Assembly: GCA_907165065.1 (NCBI GenBank)
Contig: OU015528.1
Coordinates: 48,475,515 to 48,539,514 of the forward strand
Reading direction: 5' to 3'
Origin: Caprimulgus europaeus
Lineage: Eukaryota; Chordata; Aves; Caprimulgiformes; Caprimulgidae
DNA length: 64,000 nucleotides
Below the pieces are notes generated by a model, which saw only the letters and a list, made by a program, of their open reading frames with translations, did not search any database and was not told where the DNA came from. Positions 1-13,600 of the stretch are shown here, in pieces. Position 1 is the first letter of the stretch. The number at the start of each line of letters is the position of its first letter. The position numbers were made by a program, and so were the translations under genes.

Positions 1-30
1 AATATTCAGATATTACAATGGAAGCACTTA

Positions 31-36
31 TTTATT
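31..36 (-). terminator. Candidate distal poly(A) signal of TEF
   Basis: TTTATT on the plus strand reads AATAAA on the minus strand. Cleavage would fall at the very edge of the window, so any downstream GU-rich element is only partly visible. AT-rich sequence gives such hexamers by chance, and confidence is low. Confidence 0.25.
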
Positions 37-3000
37 ACTTCATAGAACAGATCAGTTTTCAAAGTGTATTTACATGTTCTAAGTTATACAAAATACAGTA
101 TTCCAATAATCATGTTAATCACCATGTTTCAGACAACTTCACATAAAAGTGCAGAGGATGCATCCATCCATGATCCTGGCCAGTAGCAAGCGGTCACCCG
201 CAGCGTGACAGATGAGAGCTGCTATTGTGCCCCCTCGGGAAAACAAATCCTCCCATACCTTCTCACCGAGACAAAACTGCAGATCTAAGAAAACATCCAG
301 ACAGGTACACGAGCAAAGTTTGTTGAGACCCACAGACCAAAATCACATGCCTTAATTTACTAGATGTATGTGAAGCACTTTTTTTTTTTTTAATAGATGT
401 CGTACAGCAAAGGGCTTCTGCTCATGCCTTAGTTGGGAAAACAAGTAACAAGGGTTTCAGCTACGTAACAGGCACCCAGATTATATTTAATATCAACAGC
501 CTTAGAACTACAACCGGTAGTGCGTTAAGGACACAATTCTGCAGCTGACTGCCTGGGCAGAGCTTCCCATTCAAGAACAGATCCTGTGAAGTCCACATGG
601 TTCTCTACAGACACAGGGCTCATCCCACGCAGAAATGGCAGCAGAACCGAGGCCTTAAAAAACTGGGCCTCAGATAGCAATTTCCTCACGACACAGCAGT
701 ATCGGTTCACGTCGGCAGGTCGAGTCCCAGCGCAACAGCGCACTTAGTTAAACCAACAGCTATTTTTTTCATGCCTTTCTGCAGTAACTCTCCTCCCTAT
801 CTGTATATTCCTTTCACTTTCTTCTGGACTGTGGAAATGAGATCAAGAAAAGGGGATTCTAAAACCCTAAACAAGTACATACCTTCTGTATGATGCTAAA
901 CTGAGGGGATTCAAACTGGCCTAAAATTGTAAACAGCGAGGCTTCAGTTTTAGCAGTCTCGCTCAGCTCAGACTCTTGATTACTCTTCCTGCTTTCATTC
1001 TTTACTCTCCTTGCCAACTATCTATGTCTATCTATACACGTTATCTTCCTCAAAGAATTCCTCTTCCCCAGTAGCTGCTTGAACTTCAGGAAGTTTGCGT
1101 TCCAAAAGTGACTCACTAGGGGACAGCATACTATTGAACAAACAAATTACACTCTGTATGACAGATCTGCATTATCATGAATTAAACCACTGTAATTTTT
1201 CAGTTAGCATTATGTGAGCATCTCCACACACGTTTATTTAAGCCTAGTCTTTCTGCCTTTTTCCCAGTCTTTCACTGCGAGTTTATCTATCTTCACCACG
1301 CTACCGTGGCAGACATATGGACCAGAGCCATTATCTGAGCAGCCAGAAAGACAGCCAGTGTCTCGCAGTGCTGCGAAGACAAGACACTAGCATTAATGAA
1401 TGTGATTTTGCTGTTCGTGGATTTAGATGTAGGTTGCCAAAATATGAGATCTATGCATTAAGACAAACTTGCATTTCTCATTTGTGCTTAGCAGCTAAAA
1501 CCATAAGGGTGAACAAAAGCCTATCTGGATTTTACAAAGGTCCGAGATACCTCCACTCTCACTGCAAATGAAGGCATCTGATCACAAGGAACAAAGCCCT
1601 GTTATGCTGAGGAGGCTTACAAGGCTGAAGCAGCAATATTCTCTTCTGTGAGAGTCCATTTTTTCTGCTGTCTATACAAAAATATTTTTCCACACAAGTG
1701 GCTTTATTCCAGTATTCCCAAAGCTGCTGGCCTTCCACTGCACTGCCCAACTTGAAATGAGTTTGGTACAATTAGTAGCAGTCCTGCAGATAATGCTGAA
1801 AGCGATTTCTACAGCTCAACCCCTTGGGCTTTCAAACAGCACAGCAGGGAAATGGAGAATTGCCAGAAAAGACATAAAATGTTACTAAAAGAACTGCAAA
1901 AAGCCACATTTAACTTAATCAACCCCCTTCCCCCCCCAAAAAAAAACCAACCAAAAAACAAACCACAAACATTTATTCTTCCAGCACAAGTTTATAGCAC
2001 ACTACTTTTTCACCCTGTCCATGCAGAGGGGAGAAGAGAAAAAAAAAAAAGCAGAATTTAGATTATCTGAATATCAAAATTATCAGTAACTATCGAAATG
2101 AACAAGTAATAGGATCAGTTTACCAACACTACAGCTGATCTGAGAAACATCCACCTGATCCCAGCACAGAATGCTCCAGAGTAAAGCAAAGACACCCATG
2201 ACTCCAGAGCTTGTTAAAACTTTACAATAACCATGTGAGTAAAACCTCTTTCCTGTGGGAGTTAATGAGACCTTTGTTACTGGCTTCAGTGGGAACACAT
2301 CCTGGCAACAGGTAAAAGATTAAGCTTCTAGGGAATTTTTAAATACCAAACTGCATTATTATAAGGAGATATAACTATGTGAAGATTATTAGACCATGTA
2401 TGAAAGCAATACTGTATTAAATGTTGCACATCATTTATTCATAGTCTGTTTCTTCTGTAGAATAAGACAACACTCATTGCCCATAAATCTCATCAACAGT
2501 TTATATATTTTCAAAGTTAGTACTGTGAAATGGCCATTTGGTGTCAATCCACTTTCTAATGAATGTACAACTGTGTCAAACTGCTCCCTTTACTGGCAAT
2601 CCCTGCAGTCATGCCAAAAGGTGCACTCCCTTTATTCTCTCCCCTTGGAGATGGTCCCTTTATGGCTGGAATGGGGTACACTGGCATTGGGCACACTTAA
2701 TGGCCTCTACAGAGCACGTTCCAAGGTTAGAGAACTTCAGACTCCAACAGTGTCAGTTCAGCATCTTTTAATGTTCAAACTGAGCTAAAAGAATATTTGT
2801 TTTCTTATGACCACTATGAAACTGCACCCAAGTTATCACTTACAGATAGGACTGTCATCCTAGTCAAAGAAACAAGATTATACAGGCAATTGTTCTGAGA
2901 GGAACAGAGGTCTCTGAAGCAGTAAGCTTAACTTCCTGAGACTGCAAAAACTAAGAAAGGAATTCAGCATTGCACATAATTTTGTTTGGCAATACCTACA

Positions 3001-5540
3001 CTCCTTTAAATAGTTACTACTTTCTCATGAATCCTTGAAGATGCTGCTTCTTAAAAAACAAACAAACCCTCTACAACTACAAAAGTTAAGCCACACTCAC
3101 CCTGAAGTGCGACTTTCCAGTTTTGCAACCTGTAGACACACGAATCACAGAATGTGCAAATTTGCACCGTCCTACAGGGAAGCACAAGAGTTTGCTAACA
3201 GTCTGCTCTGAAAGAAAGATCTAATGAACATTCACTGTTAGTTTCCACTATGTAAGCTTTTAATACAACAGAAAAAGTGAATAGAATTGCACATACTATT
3301 CTCACTGACTGAGTATTTTCCTGTTAAAATAGCACAACATACCGCAAAACCAAATCCTGTACACAATATGCAAGTATGTAAAAGATATTCGTAAAGCAGT
3401 AAGACAGCAAGAACCAAACGAAGGACTAGCAACTCCTTGCCCAGTCACAATACCCTTTAACTCTGTGATTTATACAGGAAGCATGACGTTCAAGAGCAGC
3501 CACTCAAAGCTAAGTGAAAATTTAGAAATTATAAATGCAAGAGTTGCTACATTTACATGCTGTCAGGGTTGTTTCTTTTGTGTGTGTTTTTTTTTTTCCT
3601 TAAATCCATCATTTGGCCTTTATCAACAAAATAAAAACAACAAAAACCAGTATGTACAAAAAATATCAGTCCAAATCAGCAATACTTGATACAGATCGAT
3701 ACATATGCTGACATTTCAGCACATGGAGCTCATTCAAACAGATGAATAGTTATTCATCTATTTGAAGAGAATACCCCAAGATTATCTCAGAGCTTTAGAA
3801 TCCCAAATTACAATGGTACACTTGTAAGTATACTTTTGTAACCATCAAGAAAGTTAAAAGCACCTTCTTAACTTCAGAACATGGTCCATTAAAAATAATA
3901 GGTCAATAATGGCATTTAATGTATGTGCTCTTTACAGAGGTTACGCCTTCAAAAAAACAGTTAAAAATTCTGTTTTGATATTTTTATTACTTTTTAAGAT
4001 GAAGTTTACAACACAAGCTGCTTCTTTGCACCTTTTTCTCTTTACCTTTCTGCTCTGAAATTAGGGGTGGAATCTCTTGGGTAAATGCAAAGTCAAAATA
4101 CCTGCTTGACATTATAGTGTTGAGCTTCGCTGGTAGCTAGTTGTGCCTCATAATTTTGGCACTTGTGCTTCTGAAAGCTTTCAAGATTATTTTTCTTCAG
4201 GTGTATGCTGTTTATCAACCTCCAGGCATAAATACACTCTGTCTTACAAGCTCCATTTTGGCTACAAGCATGGCCCTGTACTACTTCCCCAGAAATTAAG
4301 TACTCTTTTTCTTCCTACACAAATTTAGCTCTTAAACTTCCTCAGTATAAGAGTAGATTCTTGTTATGCTGCTGAGACTCTTACAAAGCAACCTCCATCT
4401 ACTTCTTCCATCTTTTACACACAATAAACATCCCTGCAATCTGTCCAAGCTTTCATCTACTCTCCCACACCAGCACAAGGGTCTTGATAGAGTTGCCTGT
4501 TGTGACTGTGGGAAATCACTGGTTGTGTCTGTTTTACAAAACAGATGAACAAAGTACTCTTTTGCCACCACAGTGCTCATGTAGTCAAGAGACAGAACAC
4601 TGCAATATGGCAGCTAATAGCCATTGTTCTGCTGGAGCTAATACTCATTTGGTAGTCTCTTGAGTGCCAAAAGACGTGGGGATCAGCAGCTCAGACTAGC
4701 ACCTTTTCCATGATTGCCAAAACATTAACAGAAGAACAGATCGTGTTTCGGCAAAATACCGTGAAAGAAAGTGAGCCTCATAAAACAAAGGAAAACGCAG
4801 GTCACAGCAGTAACCAGGAAAGCCACCAAAGTGTTTTACTATTACACAGGTCATTTGATAGAGGTTTATTACCACTCTTTGTATGGCACACTGTGGTGCT
4901 TTCTGGACTGTTTCAGTACATCTGCTGTACTTTTTTGCACTGAAAGTCTCACACATCACAGACTGCTGATTTCCTGATGTCTTTAATTCTGCACTCACAG
5001 TACTCCACGAGATGCTACACTGTACCAGAAGTGAGCTGCAGTATTAAATAAAATTCATTCTGCTGCATGGAAGAGTCTTAAAATATAGCAGTTCTTAATA
5101 TATACAGACACTTTCATTTAAATCTCCCTATTTTCTTCCACTCAAATGCCAAAAAGAGTCACTATTCACACAGGCTTTCAACAGACTTCGAGTCGTGAAC
5201 TTTGAGTGTCTTGACAAAACCCCAGTAAGTAAGATAATTGTAGTTCATAGTTACAGTGAGAAAGACAGATAAGAAAGCCATATACAGAGTTAAGGAGACT
5301 TTGCACTTTTCATCATGCCCAGCCCTGGGTAGTTCAGATGGGGTACTTGCAGGCAAGCAGGCAGGCAGGGTCATCGTCAGTTGTTTGTGTTGGGACACCT
5401 CTGATAGATTTCACTGCTCACTCTGAAGACTGGCGATTCGTGTGTGCTTTTTAGTTTCTTTGTTTTTAAAAGTCTTTAAAGTTGCATCACTCGGAATCAG
5501 ATAAGTCACTTTAAACAAAGCAAAGTGTTAAGTGTGACAA

Positions 5541-5546
5541 TTTATT
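5541..5546 (-). terminator. Candidate proximal poly(A) signal of TEF
   Basis: AATAAA on the minus strand, about 1.9 kb after the TEF stop codon. This fits the 3' UTR size I remember for mammalian TEF transcripts. The downstream sequence is only moderately U-rich. Other AATAAA hexamers occur nearby, so this is one candidate among several. Confidence 0.3.
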
Positions 5547-7432
5547 TATAACATACTTCCCACCATCACCACCACACACCACCCTGTGAAAGAAAAACCC
5601 CTGCTGAAAGGGTGACAATTTTAGTATGTTTGAAAGAAATTAGACCAACACTGCATGAAGAGCCACGCTAGTCAAATTAAGAGCATAACAAGAGGGGGAG
5701 ATAGTTCAAAGCATACATTTACTTTAAGCCTTCTGGATTAGCCTGCTTCTCCGCTTCCTTAAGAAGTCAACACACAATTGGTCTAAACTTATACCAATTT
5801 CCACATTATGTTTAAAATACAAACTAGGCAAGAAGTCTTTATTATAGAAAAGAAACCCCAATGCTTTTTTAATATACTTTTCAGATTTCAGTAGGGGAAT
5901 TGGAAACTAGCCTAAACACCTTCTATCCCACATTTACTCCCCAATATAAATATTAGCCCAGGAAGTGCAGCCTAAGAGTTCTGATACAGCCAATATCTTA
6001 AGATAGCTTCTCTTGTTAAAAGGACTCCTAGACATAAACTTCTGTTAAAGCTTCTGGTTCTTGCAGTTGTAGGTTATGTAGAAGGTCCCAACAGCACACA
6101 CAATGTATTTTTTAATACCAGGTACTGTTGAAGCAGTGCTTGGTGCCGAGAACAGATTACTTCCAAGAGGGCAAGTCTTGTGTGCTAATTTTTTAACAGG
6201 AAATATGCTGGAGAGAGAACCAGCAGGCATGGAGAGACCAGATATGTTGCTACATGGGAGATAGTGAGGTAAACTGTTTGTGTTTAGAGTGGCTGTAGCT
6301 TGTTTCATAGAGTGTTCATGAGGCAAAGGACCAAAATTCTTTCTTAAGCTCTTGTACAACAGGTAAGGTGCAGTAAAGTAACAGTGGCTTGTTTGCTTCT
6401 TAAAAAAAAAACAACAAAAGAAAAACCCCAACCCTTCTTCCAAAGCATAAGGTACTGGCAATTCCTTAGCAGATGGGACTCAAGGTTCAGCCTAATAAGC
6501 CAGACCTCTTTTTCTAAATCTCCTTTACTTCTCGGATAAGTAAGTTGCTTTATCAGCAGTTCAAGGGGGAAGTCCTTCTAAGGAAAAAAAAAAGGAGGGG
6601 TGGTGGTAGAAATACAGCTTACAACCCACACCAAATTATTTTGTCAGAATCTGTAAAGTGAGAGATCCTCACTGTTCTCTCTCCTTGGTTTCTGGAAGTT
6701 ATTCTACCAAGAACCTATCGAGACATCTGAACAGTATTTTAGCCAACATTGCAGTGACTCTGGTCTGCATGACACTTGTGTGTTAACCTGGAGATATCTC
6801 AGTTTTTAAGAGAGATTGAGTATTTTCCTGTCTTCCAGTCCTAAAGGTTCCCCTATTCTTCTCCAACAGGAACAGAGTTCTATACAACAGGTATTTTCTA
6901 GTGCCTCTGAATGGGATAGGAAATAATTTCACGATGCTGCCCAGCAACATCTACTTGCATCTTTAAATTATGTTTTACAATTTGACTGGGAGGGGTGGAT
7001 GGAGTGGAGAGGGAGAAAAGAGCAGGAGTTTAAAAAAAAAAAAAAAAAAAAAATTAAAAAGCAAGGAGAGCCTCCTAGGCTCTTTCTCCACTTAAAGTGG
7101 GTACTAGAACAGATAGCAAAAGCCCTGTCCAGTCAGGAGGGATCCACATCTATTCCTCCTGACAGGTGAAACTGTTCTATTCTGTGACATCAGAAAATGC
7201 TCTATCAGTGTTAAAAACAGAGTTGTAAATATGGACACTAAGATTTTGCACAACCCAATGATCAGGAAAAGGCCTGAACAAGTTGTGCCAACAGAAACAG
7301 GGTTTGTTGGGTTTTTTTGTGTAGATGCAAAATGGCAAAGCCTCCACAAACGTTATTTCTGAGAGTCTCTACAGAAGGCAGAGAAGTCTAAGAGGCTAAA
7401 ACAAGGAGCCCTAACAAGTAAAAGGGGTGTGC

Positions 7433-7648
7433 TTACAAGGGTCCGTATCTGGTCTCGTATTTAGAAACAATGTTCTTGCACCGTCCCACTTCCTTGCGCA
7501 GCTCTGCAACCTCCGTCCTCAGGGCTGTGTTCTCTTTCTCGAGAAAGGCTGCCCGAATTGTGATCTGGTTCTCCTTTAGTCGCCGAGCGTCACGGGAACG
7601 CTTTGCTGCCACGTTGTTCTTCTTTCGCCTTGTCCAATATTTTTCATC
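7433..7648 (-). CDS. TEF: TEF last coding exon: basic region and leucine zipper
   Basis: The acceptor ttacag at 7649-7654 precedes [12 protein letters not shown]. The exon encodes 71 residues and a TAA stop at 7433-7435. It carries the DNA-contacting basic region ([19 protein letters not shown]) and the zipper ([20 protein letters not shown]), ending in ETRYGPL. It joins the previous exon in phase 0 as ...DEQK/DEKYW..., as in mammals. All PAR-bZIP proteins share this exon structure. Confidence 0.98.
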   Translation of the reverse strand, partial: DEKYWTRRKKNNVAAKRSRDARRLKENQITIRAAFLEKENTALRTEVAELRKEVGRCKNIVSKYETRYGPL

Positions 7649-10600
7649 CTGTAACAAAAAAGGAAAAAAAAAAAAAAGAAGATGGCAACCTGACAACTAT
7701 ATCAAATAGACACCTCTTTACTGTATAATGACCTTCACACTGACTGCTCTGCTGAAGAATCTCCTTCATTGGTTTGCAGGGCTCCGACACCAAAATGCAA
7801 CACACTACTGCAAGACTTCATCCTTGCACGAGTCTTGTTTTAGGTTAAACTGAGTACACTGCTAGAACTAGAGAGATTAAGAGACTTGGCTACTAAGAAG
7901 CCATCCAACTGAAATGCTCCCTTTACTTAGTTTCAATTTGGGAATGAACTTCCACAGAAAACAACCTGTTCTGTTGTCTGGGCTGCTTAAAATTGGATCA
8001 GACCTAAAGCTGGGCAAATATATACAATGGCCTTCAAAAGTGCAGTTGAGGATGTGACTTGATAGTTCTTCTAATTTCTGTCTGTAGCATGATAAGTTGC
8101 TCCTGCCCAGCAATTATCTCATGATACCAAACCAGCAAAACAGCAAGGACAGCAGCTGACTTGCCAATTCTACTCTTGGCAGTGCTTCTGCCCAACGACA
8201 CAGGTATAGCGCATTAGCTTTATACATCAAAATGTTTGGGCAGAGTCAGGAACTTAGATCAAGGCCTAGAGAAGTTTGCAGCAATCAATCTGTTACCTTT
8301 TGCTCATCTGGGACAAAAACCTTCTTGGCTTTTTTAATCATTGGTTGTGGTTTCAGGTCCTCTTCAGTAAACTTGTGCTTGCGAGGATTGAAGAGCTCAC
8401 CACCAGGCACACTGGACAGCACTAAATCAGCAGGGTCAGGGTTAAAATTCACCTCAACTTCTACGCAGTCAGGATCAATGGGGCTGGGAGTATTTCTCTC
8501 ATTTTGTGGTGGGGACTCTGGCAACAACAGGAAAAGTTACAATACATTCAGCAGGATAAAAAGAATGAACTAAGAGCCAATTTGGGTATCTCTCTTTATT
8601 GCCCTGCTGTGAGCAGTACTTACTAGTATTATTTAGTATTGCCGTAGAGCTGCTAGTACAGAGAGAAGCTACACGGTCCAGTTTGTAATACGAACTCTAG
8701 GAACACATGCCAGACTAACAGACATGAGTAGACAGATGGAGGACAAGAGTTAATACTTCCTCGGCAAAAACCACATGCTTTGCACACTTAAGGAGCGCCT
8801 TCCAGAGCAGTAGGAAGTAAGAAACTTGTATCAGCCTGAGTTTTGTGCCACAGAAAGCCTTATGGAAACAAACCTGCCCAAAGACCCCCAGTCCCTGGGT
8901 CCTTCAAACGTCAGACAACTGTATTTTCAGACAGAGGACTAAATAAAGGTGGGTTTGTTACAAATACAACCGTATTCTACCTCCTTGCCACATGGCAACA
9001 AATGTCCCAACAGATTGTCTGACACCAATAGTGTTCATATGAACTTTGTCACACGAATTGGAAATGTCAGTGCAATTTGAAGTAGTGATCAATTAATAAG
9101 TTTTTTCATATATCACCCAAAAAAAAGCCACACCCTATGTCTTACCGAAGGAGTTCCACATTTTGCCTTTTTCTTGCAGATACACAAAAGCCCCGAGCAA
9201 AATGCTTTCTGTAAAGCCTGCTCATTAAACAGTACTGTGAAAGATTAGTGGCTATCAGGTTTAAACTCTAAATCTAGGGCAAACTGAGCTGCTAAATTCC
9301 TTAACAGAGAAGATCTCCATGCTACAAATGGAGAGCAGAAGTTTCCTAGTACCATTTAAGTGCAGTTTTGTGTCTTTGTTCCTCCATTCCCACTTCAAAG
9401 CACCACAGCACATCAAACTGCATCATTAACACACCTTTTTCAAGTGCCTGTTCTCACATTTCACAGGCTAGCACGAAAAGATTGCTGCATTGTTTTTCTA
9501 TTAAGCATTGTTATTTGAGGTACATTAAGTTAACATAAGTTCACCCAAGCAGACCAAGCCACCAAAGTAGCACAAATGACTTGTCACAAACTATCAAATC
9601 CATTGTAAAATAACCTAAGCAACTATTTTCTCAACACGTCCAGCTTCTCACTAGGTTAGCAATACCAAGAAATAAATAAATACTTTATGTTGGTGTTTCA
9701 GCTCTTCTAATTTCAAAAGAAAAACAGACTGTACACTGTGAGAGTCGCTCATTTTTTTTCCAGGAGGAGGAAAGAGGAAGAAGAGGAGAGGCAGCATCTT
9801 CGTGATTTGACACATGGACGAAGGCTCTGCATTAAGCACGTTTGTGCTACCTAGCCAGCCATACCTAACACTGACAGGTTAGCATGTCTCCTCTTTGATC
9901 TAAAGAGGCACCTTTTAATAGGAGAACAACAAAAGTCCCTCAGAGCCCCAGATTATTCCATCTACCTGTACTGGAGGCTGCTTCAGATTGCTGGTAAACT
10001 GCAGTGGAAGAGGATGATGCAGGAGAACCAGTGGAAGCACTGGCAGACTCCTTTCCTTCCAGCTCAGCCACAGGCAAGAGTGGATTCTGGTTCAAATCCA
10101 GGTGAGTAGGGCTGGAAGGAATTCCATTCTCCAGCAGGAACTCATCCAGATCCATGTACTCCAGGTGGAAAGACTCGCCATCGTAAGGAATAGTTTTGTC
10201 CCAAATAGGCGGCATAAGCGAAGCTGAGACTGCCATAGTGCTGGCAGCTGCTGCCTCATCTTCCTCAAGCTTTATCTTCTCCTTCTCTTTATCTGAAAGA
10301 TACAAGTAGGTCACTGTACAAGCTGCAACACAGGAGAGACTCAAGGTTTAAGAGTCTTACAAAATCCCCATGAAAGGAAATTCAGTAAGCTATAGTTCTG
10401 CCTCATGACACAATCTGAAAAATCAGATGTTGAAAGGCAACATTCACACATTCATATGTAACTCGGGATGGAATGCTCCGACTCCCTGTGATGGCTGGGC
10501 CACAGGCATTTGAGTAGCCTTGAAGACCAGCATCTTTGCTGTGATAACTTACTGTGATATAATACTGCACCTAGCTTATTATTAACTAGTCAATGCAAAA

Positions 10601-13600
10601 TAGCCTGGTTTTCACAGGCTCATCTTTGAAGACAGTGAAAGTGAGCGCCTGTAAACAGGATTACGTGGGAAGCCATTAAGAAAACTCCGAGGAAGCAGAG
10701 TATTTTATTCTATGCACAAAGAAAGAAGGTGCAGAAGAATAATCTAGATACAAATAAGAAAGGAATATCAGTTTTCAGATTACATTTGAAAATTTGTCCA
10801 AAGGTCCACAGGACACCAGAGACCTGGATTTCTGTTGTTCAGTATTTTAGAAGCATTTATTTCTGAAATGACTCAGCATGTCCATAGAAAGCAATAGCTC
10901 CAAATGCTGTTCACTATAGATAGCTCAGAGAACCTACATACAATTTTCAGTCTTTGGGGAGATGTCTAATAAGGCACACTCCCACACCCCACACCCAAGC
11001 CATGGAAGACTGATGACATTTTCCCCACTTACTATGCTACAGGGCACATATTACAGAAAAACGGCTGTTTCTATGTTCCCCATAGCTACTGAATCTTAAC
11101 AATTGTCTGGGATAGAATCCAAGCAGAAAACTCAAGTTATAGAATAATTACATAATTTAAGAGATAAAAATAAGCTGTCAGAAAAGGAAAAAGGAAAAAA
11201 AAAAAAAAGAAAATGCAAGTAATTTTCCTGATCCGGTTCTCCACGTAGCCATGCAGTTCTACCAGCGCTGAAGGAGGCACTGCAGTGCCAGCGCTGCCAC
11301 CAAAAGGAACGGTCACCAGTTCCAGGTAACCAACTGCAAACTGGGTCTTACCATGGAAGCCGACAAATATTCACTTCAATGGAACAGGGACTCCAGGGAC
11401 ACACACTGGATCAGTATTTACAGAGTGTAGCCCAACAAAATGCACAAGCCTTTGGCATTAGGGTTCTCTAGACTGGCTACAATATGCTAAAAGAGTATTT
11501 TTCTTTATTGGGGGTGGGAGTGGGGGTGAAATTCTGCTCTAAATCAGAAAAGCTTATTTATGTAAAACCTATTCTGATAGAACTGGCATTCCTTCCACTG
11601 TTGCAGAACCAAGACTGAAAGAGCTTTTTATGGCTTAAAAAACAGTGCTGCCATAGAAAATAAATTATCATTTTAATTTACCATACTCTGAACATTTTAT
11701 GCAAAAGGAGATACCGATTTTAAAATGAAACAGCTGAGAAAATACTTACCAGCCACAGACTTGGCTCTAAGAACAAGTACCTAAAGAGCACGTTAAATTC
11801 AGACCAGTGGGTCCTGGACTTGAACTTTGTTAACATCATTGTGCAGCTTTTGGCCTTCCCCCTTGCCCCTTCACACTGCTTGACTCAACTGCCATCTCCC
11901 AACTCCCACCCCTGCTATAAACTCCTTTTTCCTGGGGAGTCTTGCAACTTTCCTACCCTTTGCTTGGGTAAGCAAACGTGCAGGTTAACAGTCATGATCC
12001 AAATAACCTGAATGTTTATAAACAGCTCCCACTTGAAGCTAGTAAAGAAACAGCATCTACTCCACTTCATATACAAGGATGATTTCACAGAAGCCACTCA
12101 CAGTTTCTGAAGCACACCCCACCAAATTGGAACCACCATTTTATATCCAACTTGTGATCAGGGAGTGTGTATTTCCCCAAGGTTTGCACAGTGCTTGGCA
12201 CAACCAAACCCAGATTCACACTGGGAGTTGTGGATTATACTCTAGTAAAGACAGCACCAAAACAAATGCAAGTGACAATAATTATTTTTTTTGTAAATTA
12301 TTTTATTTTCTAATCAGCATGATAAAGAATTTGGGAATGTTGAGTCAAAGTGTCAACTAAAAAGAAAAAGATCATTCTTTACTCTTGAAAACAATAGTAT
12401 TCCATTGTAAATTATGCCAGTTTTAACGCAAACCAGCACTGCTTTTGTTTTGCAACATCTAATACAACACCTCCAACAGAAAACTTAAGTGACTAGCAGA
12501 CTAGACATAAGGTTTAAAAATATTTTTTTGGAAGGTGGATGCCAAAAAGACTATTACTAGTGTATGTGGATTTTCTCAGATCTTTTAATGCCTTTTAGAT
12601 GTGCACCATCATCCTGCTGTCATTTAGTAACCTGAAAAGACTGTGGTCCCTCCAACTTCCTCTTGCTATAGTCCCTGGCTCACACCAGATTAGATCCTTT
12701 CTTCACGAGAGGGTTGTTTGTTTTGGTTTTTTTTCTCTTTTTGCTACAGGTTGACAACTGGACAAGCACTGAGTTCCCAGTGCTCTCTTTGTTTAGCTAT
12801 GCTGTCTCTCTCTCCCCTCACTTCCAACAGCAATATCTGAAACAAAATAGCAGCAGTTAACATGCATATTGGGTGTCCATGTATTTAAAACATGATACAT
12901 AAAAAGATAAAACTGTTGTATGATCATTTTTGCATTGACATTTTCCCACTGGCTTTCTTTCAATTCATTTAGTCTTTATTTCTGCTGCATAACATCCTGC
13001 TGGGTGCACAACATCTAATGAAACACTAATTACCTTCTTGCATCTTGAGGGGGAAGTTTCTGCCTGCCCCAGTACAGGGACCTGAAACATTAATTCTCTG
13101 AAGATATTTATAGTGTAAACAGGTATTACCTGACAGCAGAGCTGCAGTATCCTAAGAGGCTCCATTTGCAGTGATTCAAGGTCACCCTGATAAATCTGGA
13201 CTGTACTTCTGCAGCTGATAGCTCATGGCCGATTTAGCCCCCTCATTCTGCTACTGTGACCTATTAACCAGGCTGTGCATCTGCTGTTAACAGAGAGGTC
13301 ACTAGTTTATACTAAGTAATTTCGGCAATGCATTCCAGTTCCTGAACTGTTGGAAATACTGCTTTTTTAGCCAAAAGCAGCAGCCTGGAAAGAGCTTTAT
13401 TCCACATCCTGGTTTTGCCTCAAAAAAAAACCAACAAAAAAACCCAAAACCAAACAACCAACCAAACCCAGACCAAAAGACATTTTGGCCACAACTGCCA
13501 AGTGCTTTCCCAGCTACAAACGCTTCTTCGACAAAGTTCCCCTCGTTCATCAAAAAAATATTGTCAAATTGTACTGAAAACACTACATAGACTAAGGCTG

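Larger units (their letters stand above)
1..7432 (-). other. TEF: TEF 3' UTR and downstream flank, no coding sequence recognised
   Basis: This stretch lies directly downstream of the TEF stop codon. It is AT-rich with scattered A and T runs, including an A run at 7032-7053, as expected for a long 3' UTR. No open reading frame here resembles a known protein. Several minus-strand AATAAA hexamers occur, and the most plausible are at 5541-5546 and 31-36. The proximal one would give a 3' UTR of about 1.9 kb and the distal one about 7.4 kb. In human the convergent neighbour downstream of TEF is TOB2, so the low-coordinate end could instead hold the TOB2 3' UTR on the plus strand. I cannot tell these apart by eye. 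Confidence 0.5.

Noticed and set aside
2396-2788. A 130-codon plus-strand frame in the TEF 3' flank
   Set aside because: No recognisable domain, ordinary AT-rich codon content and no family match. Such a length can occur by chance in 64 kb.
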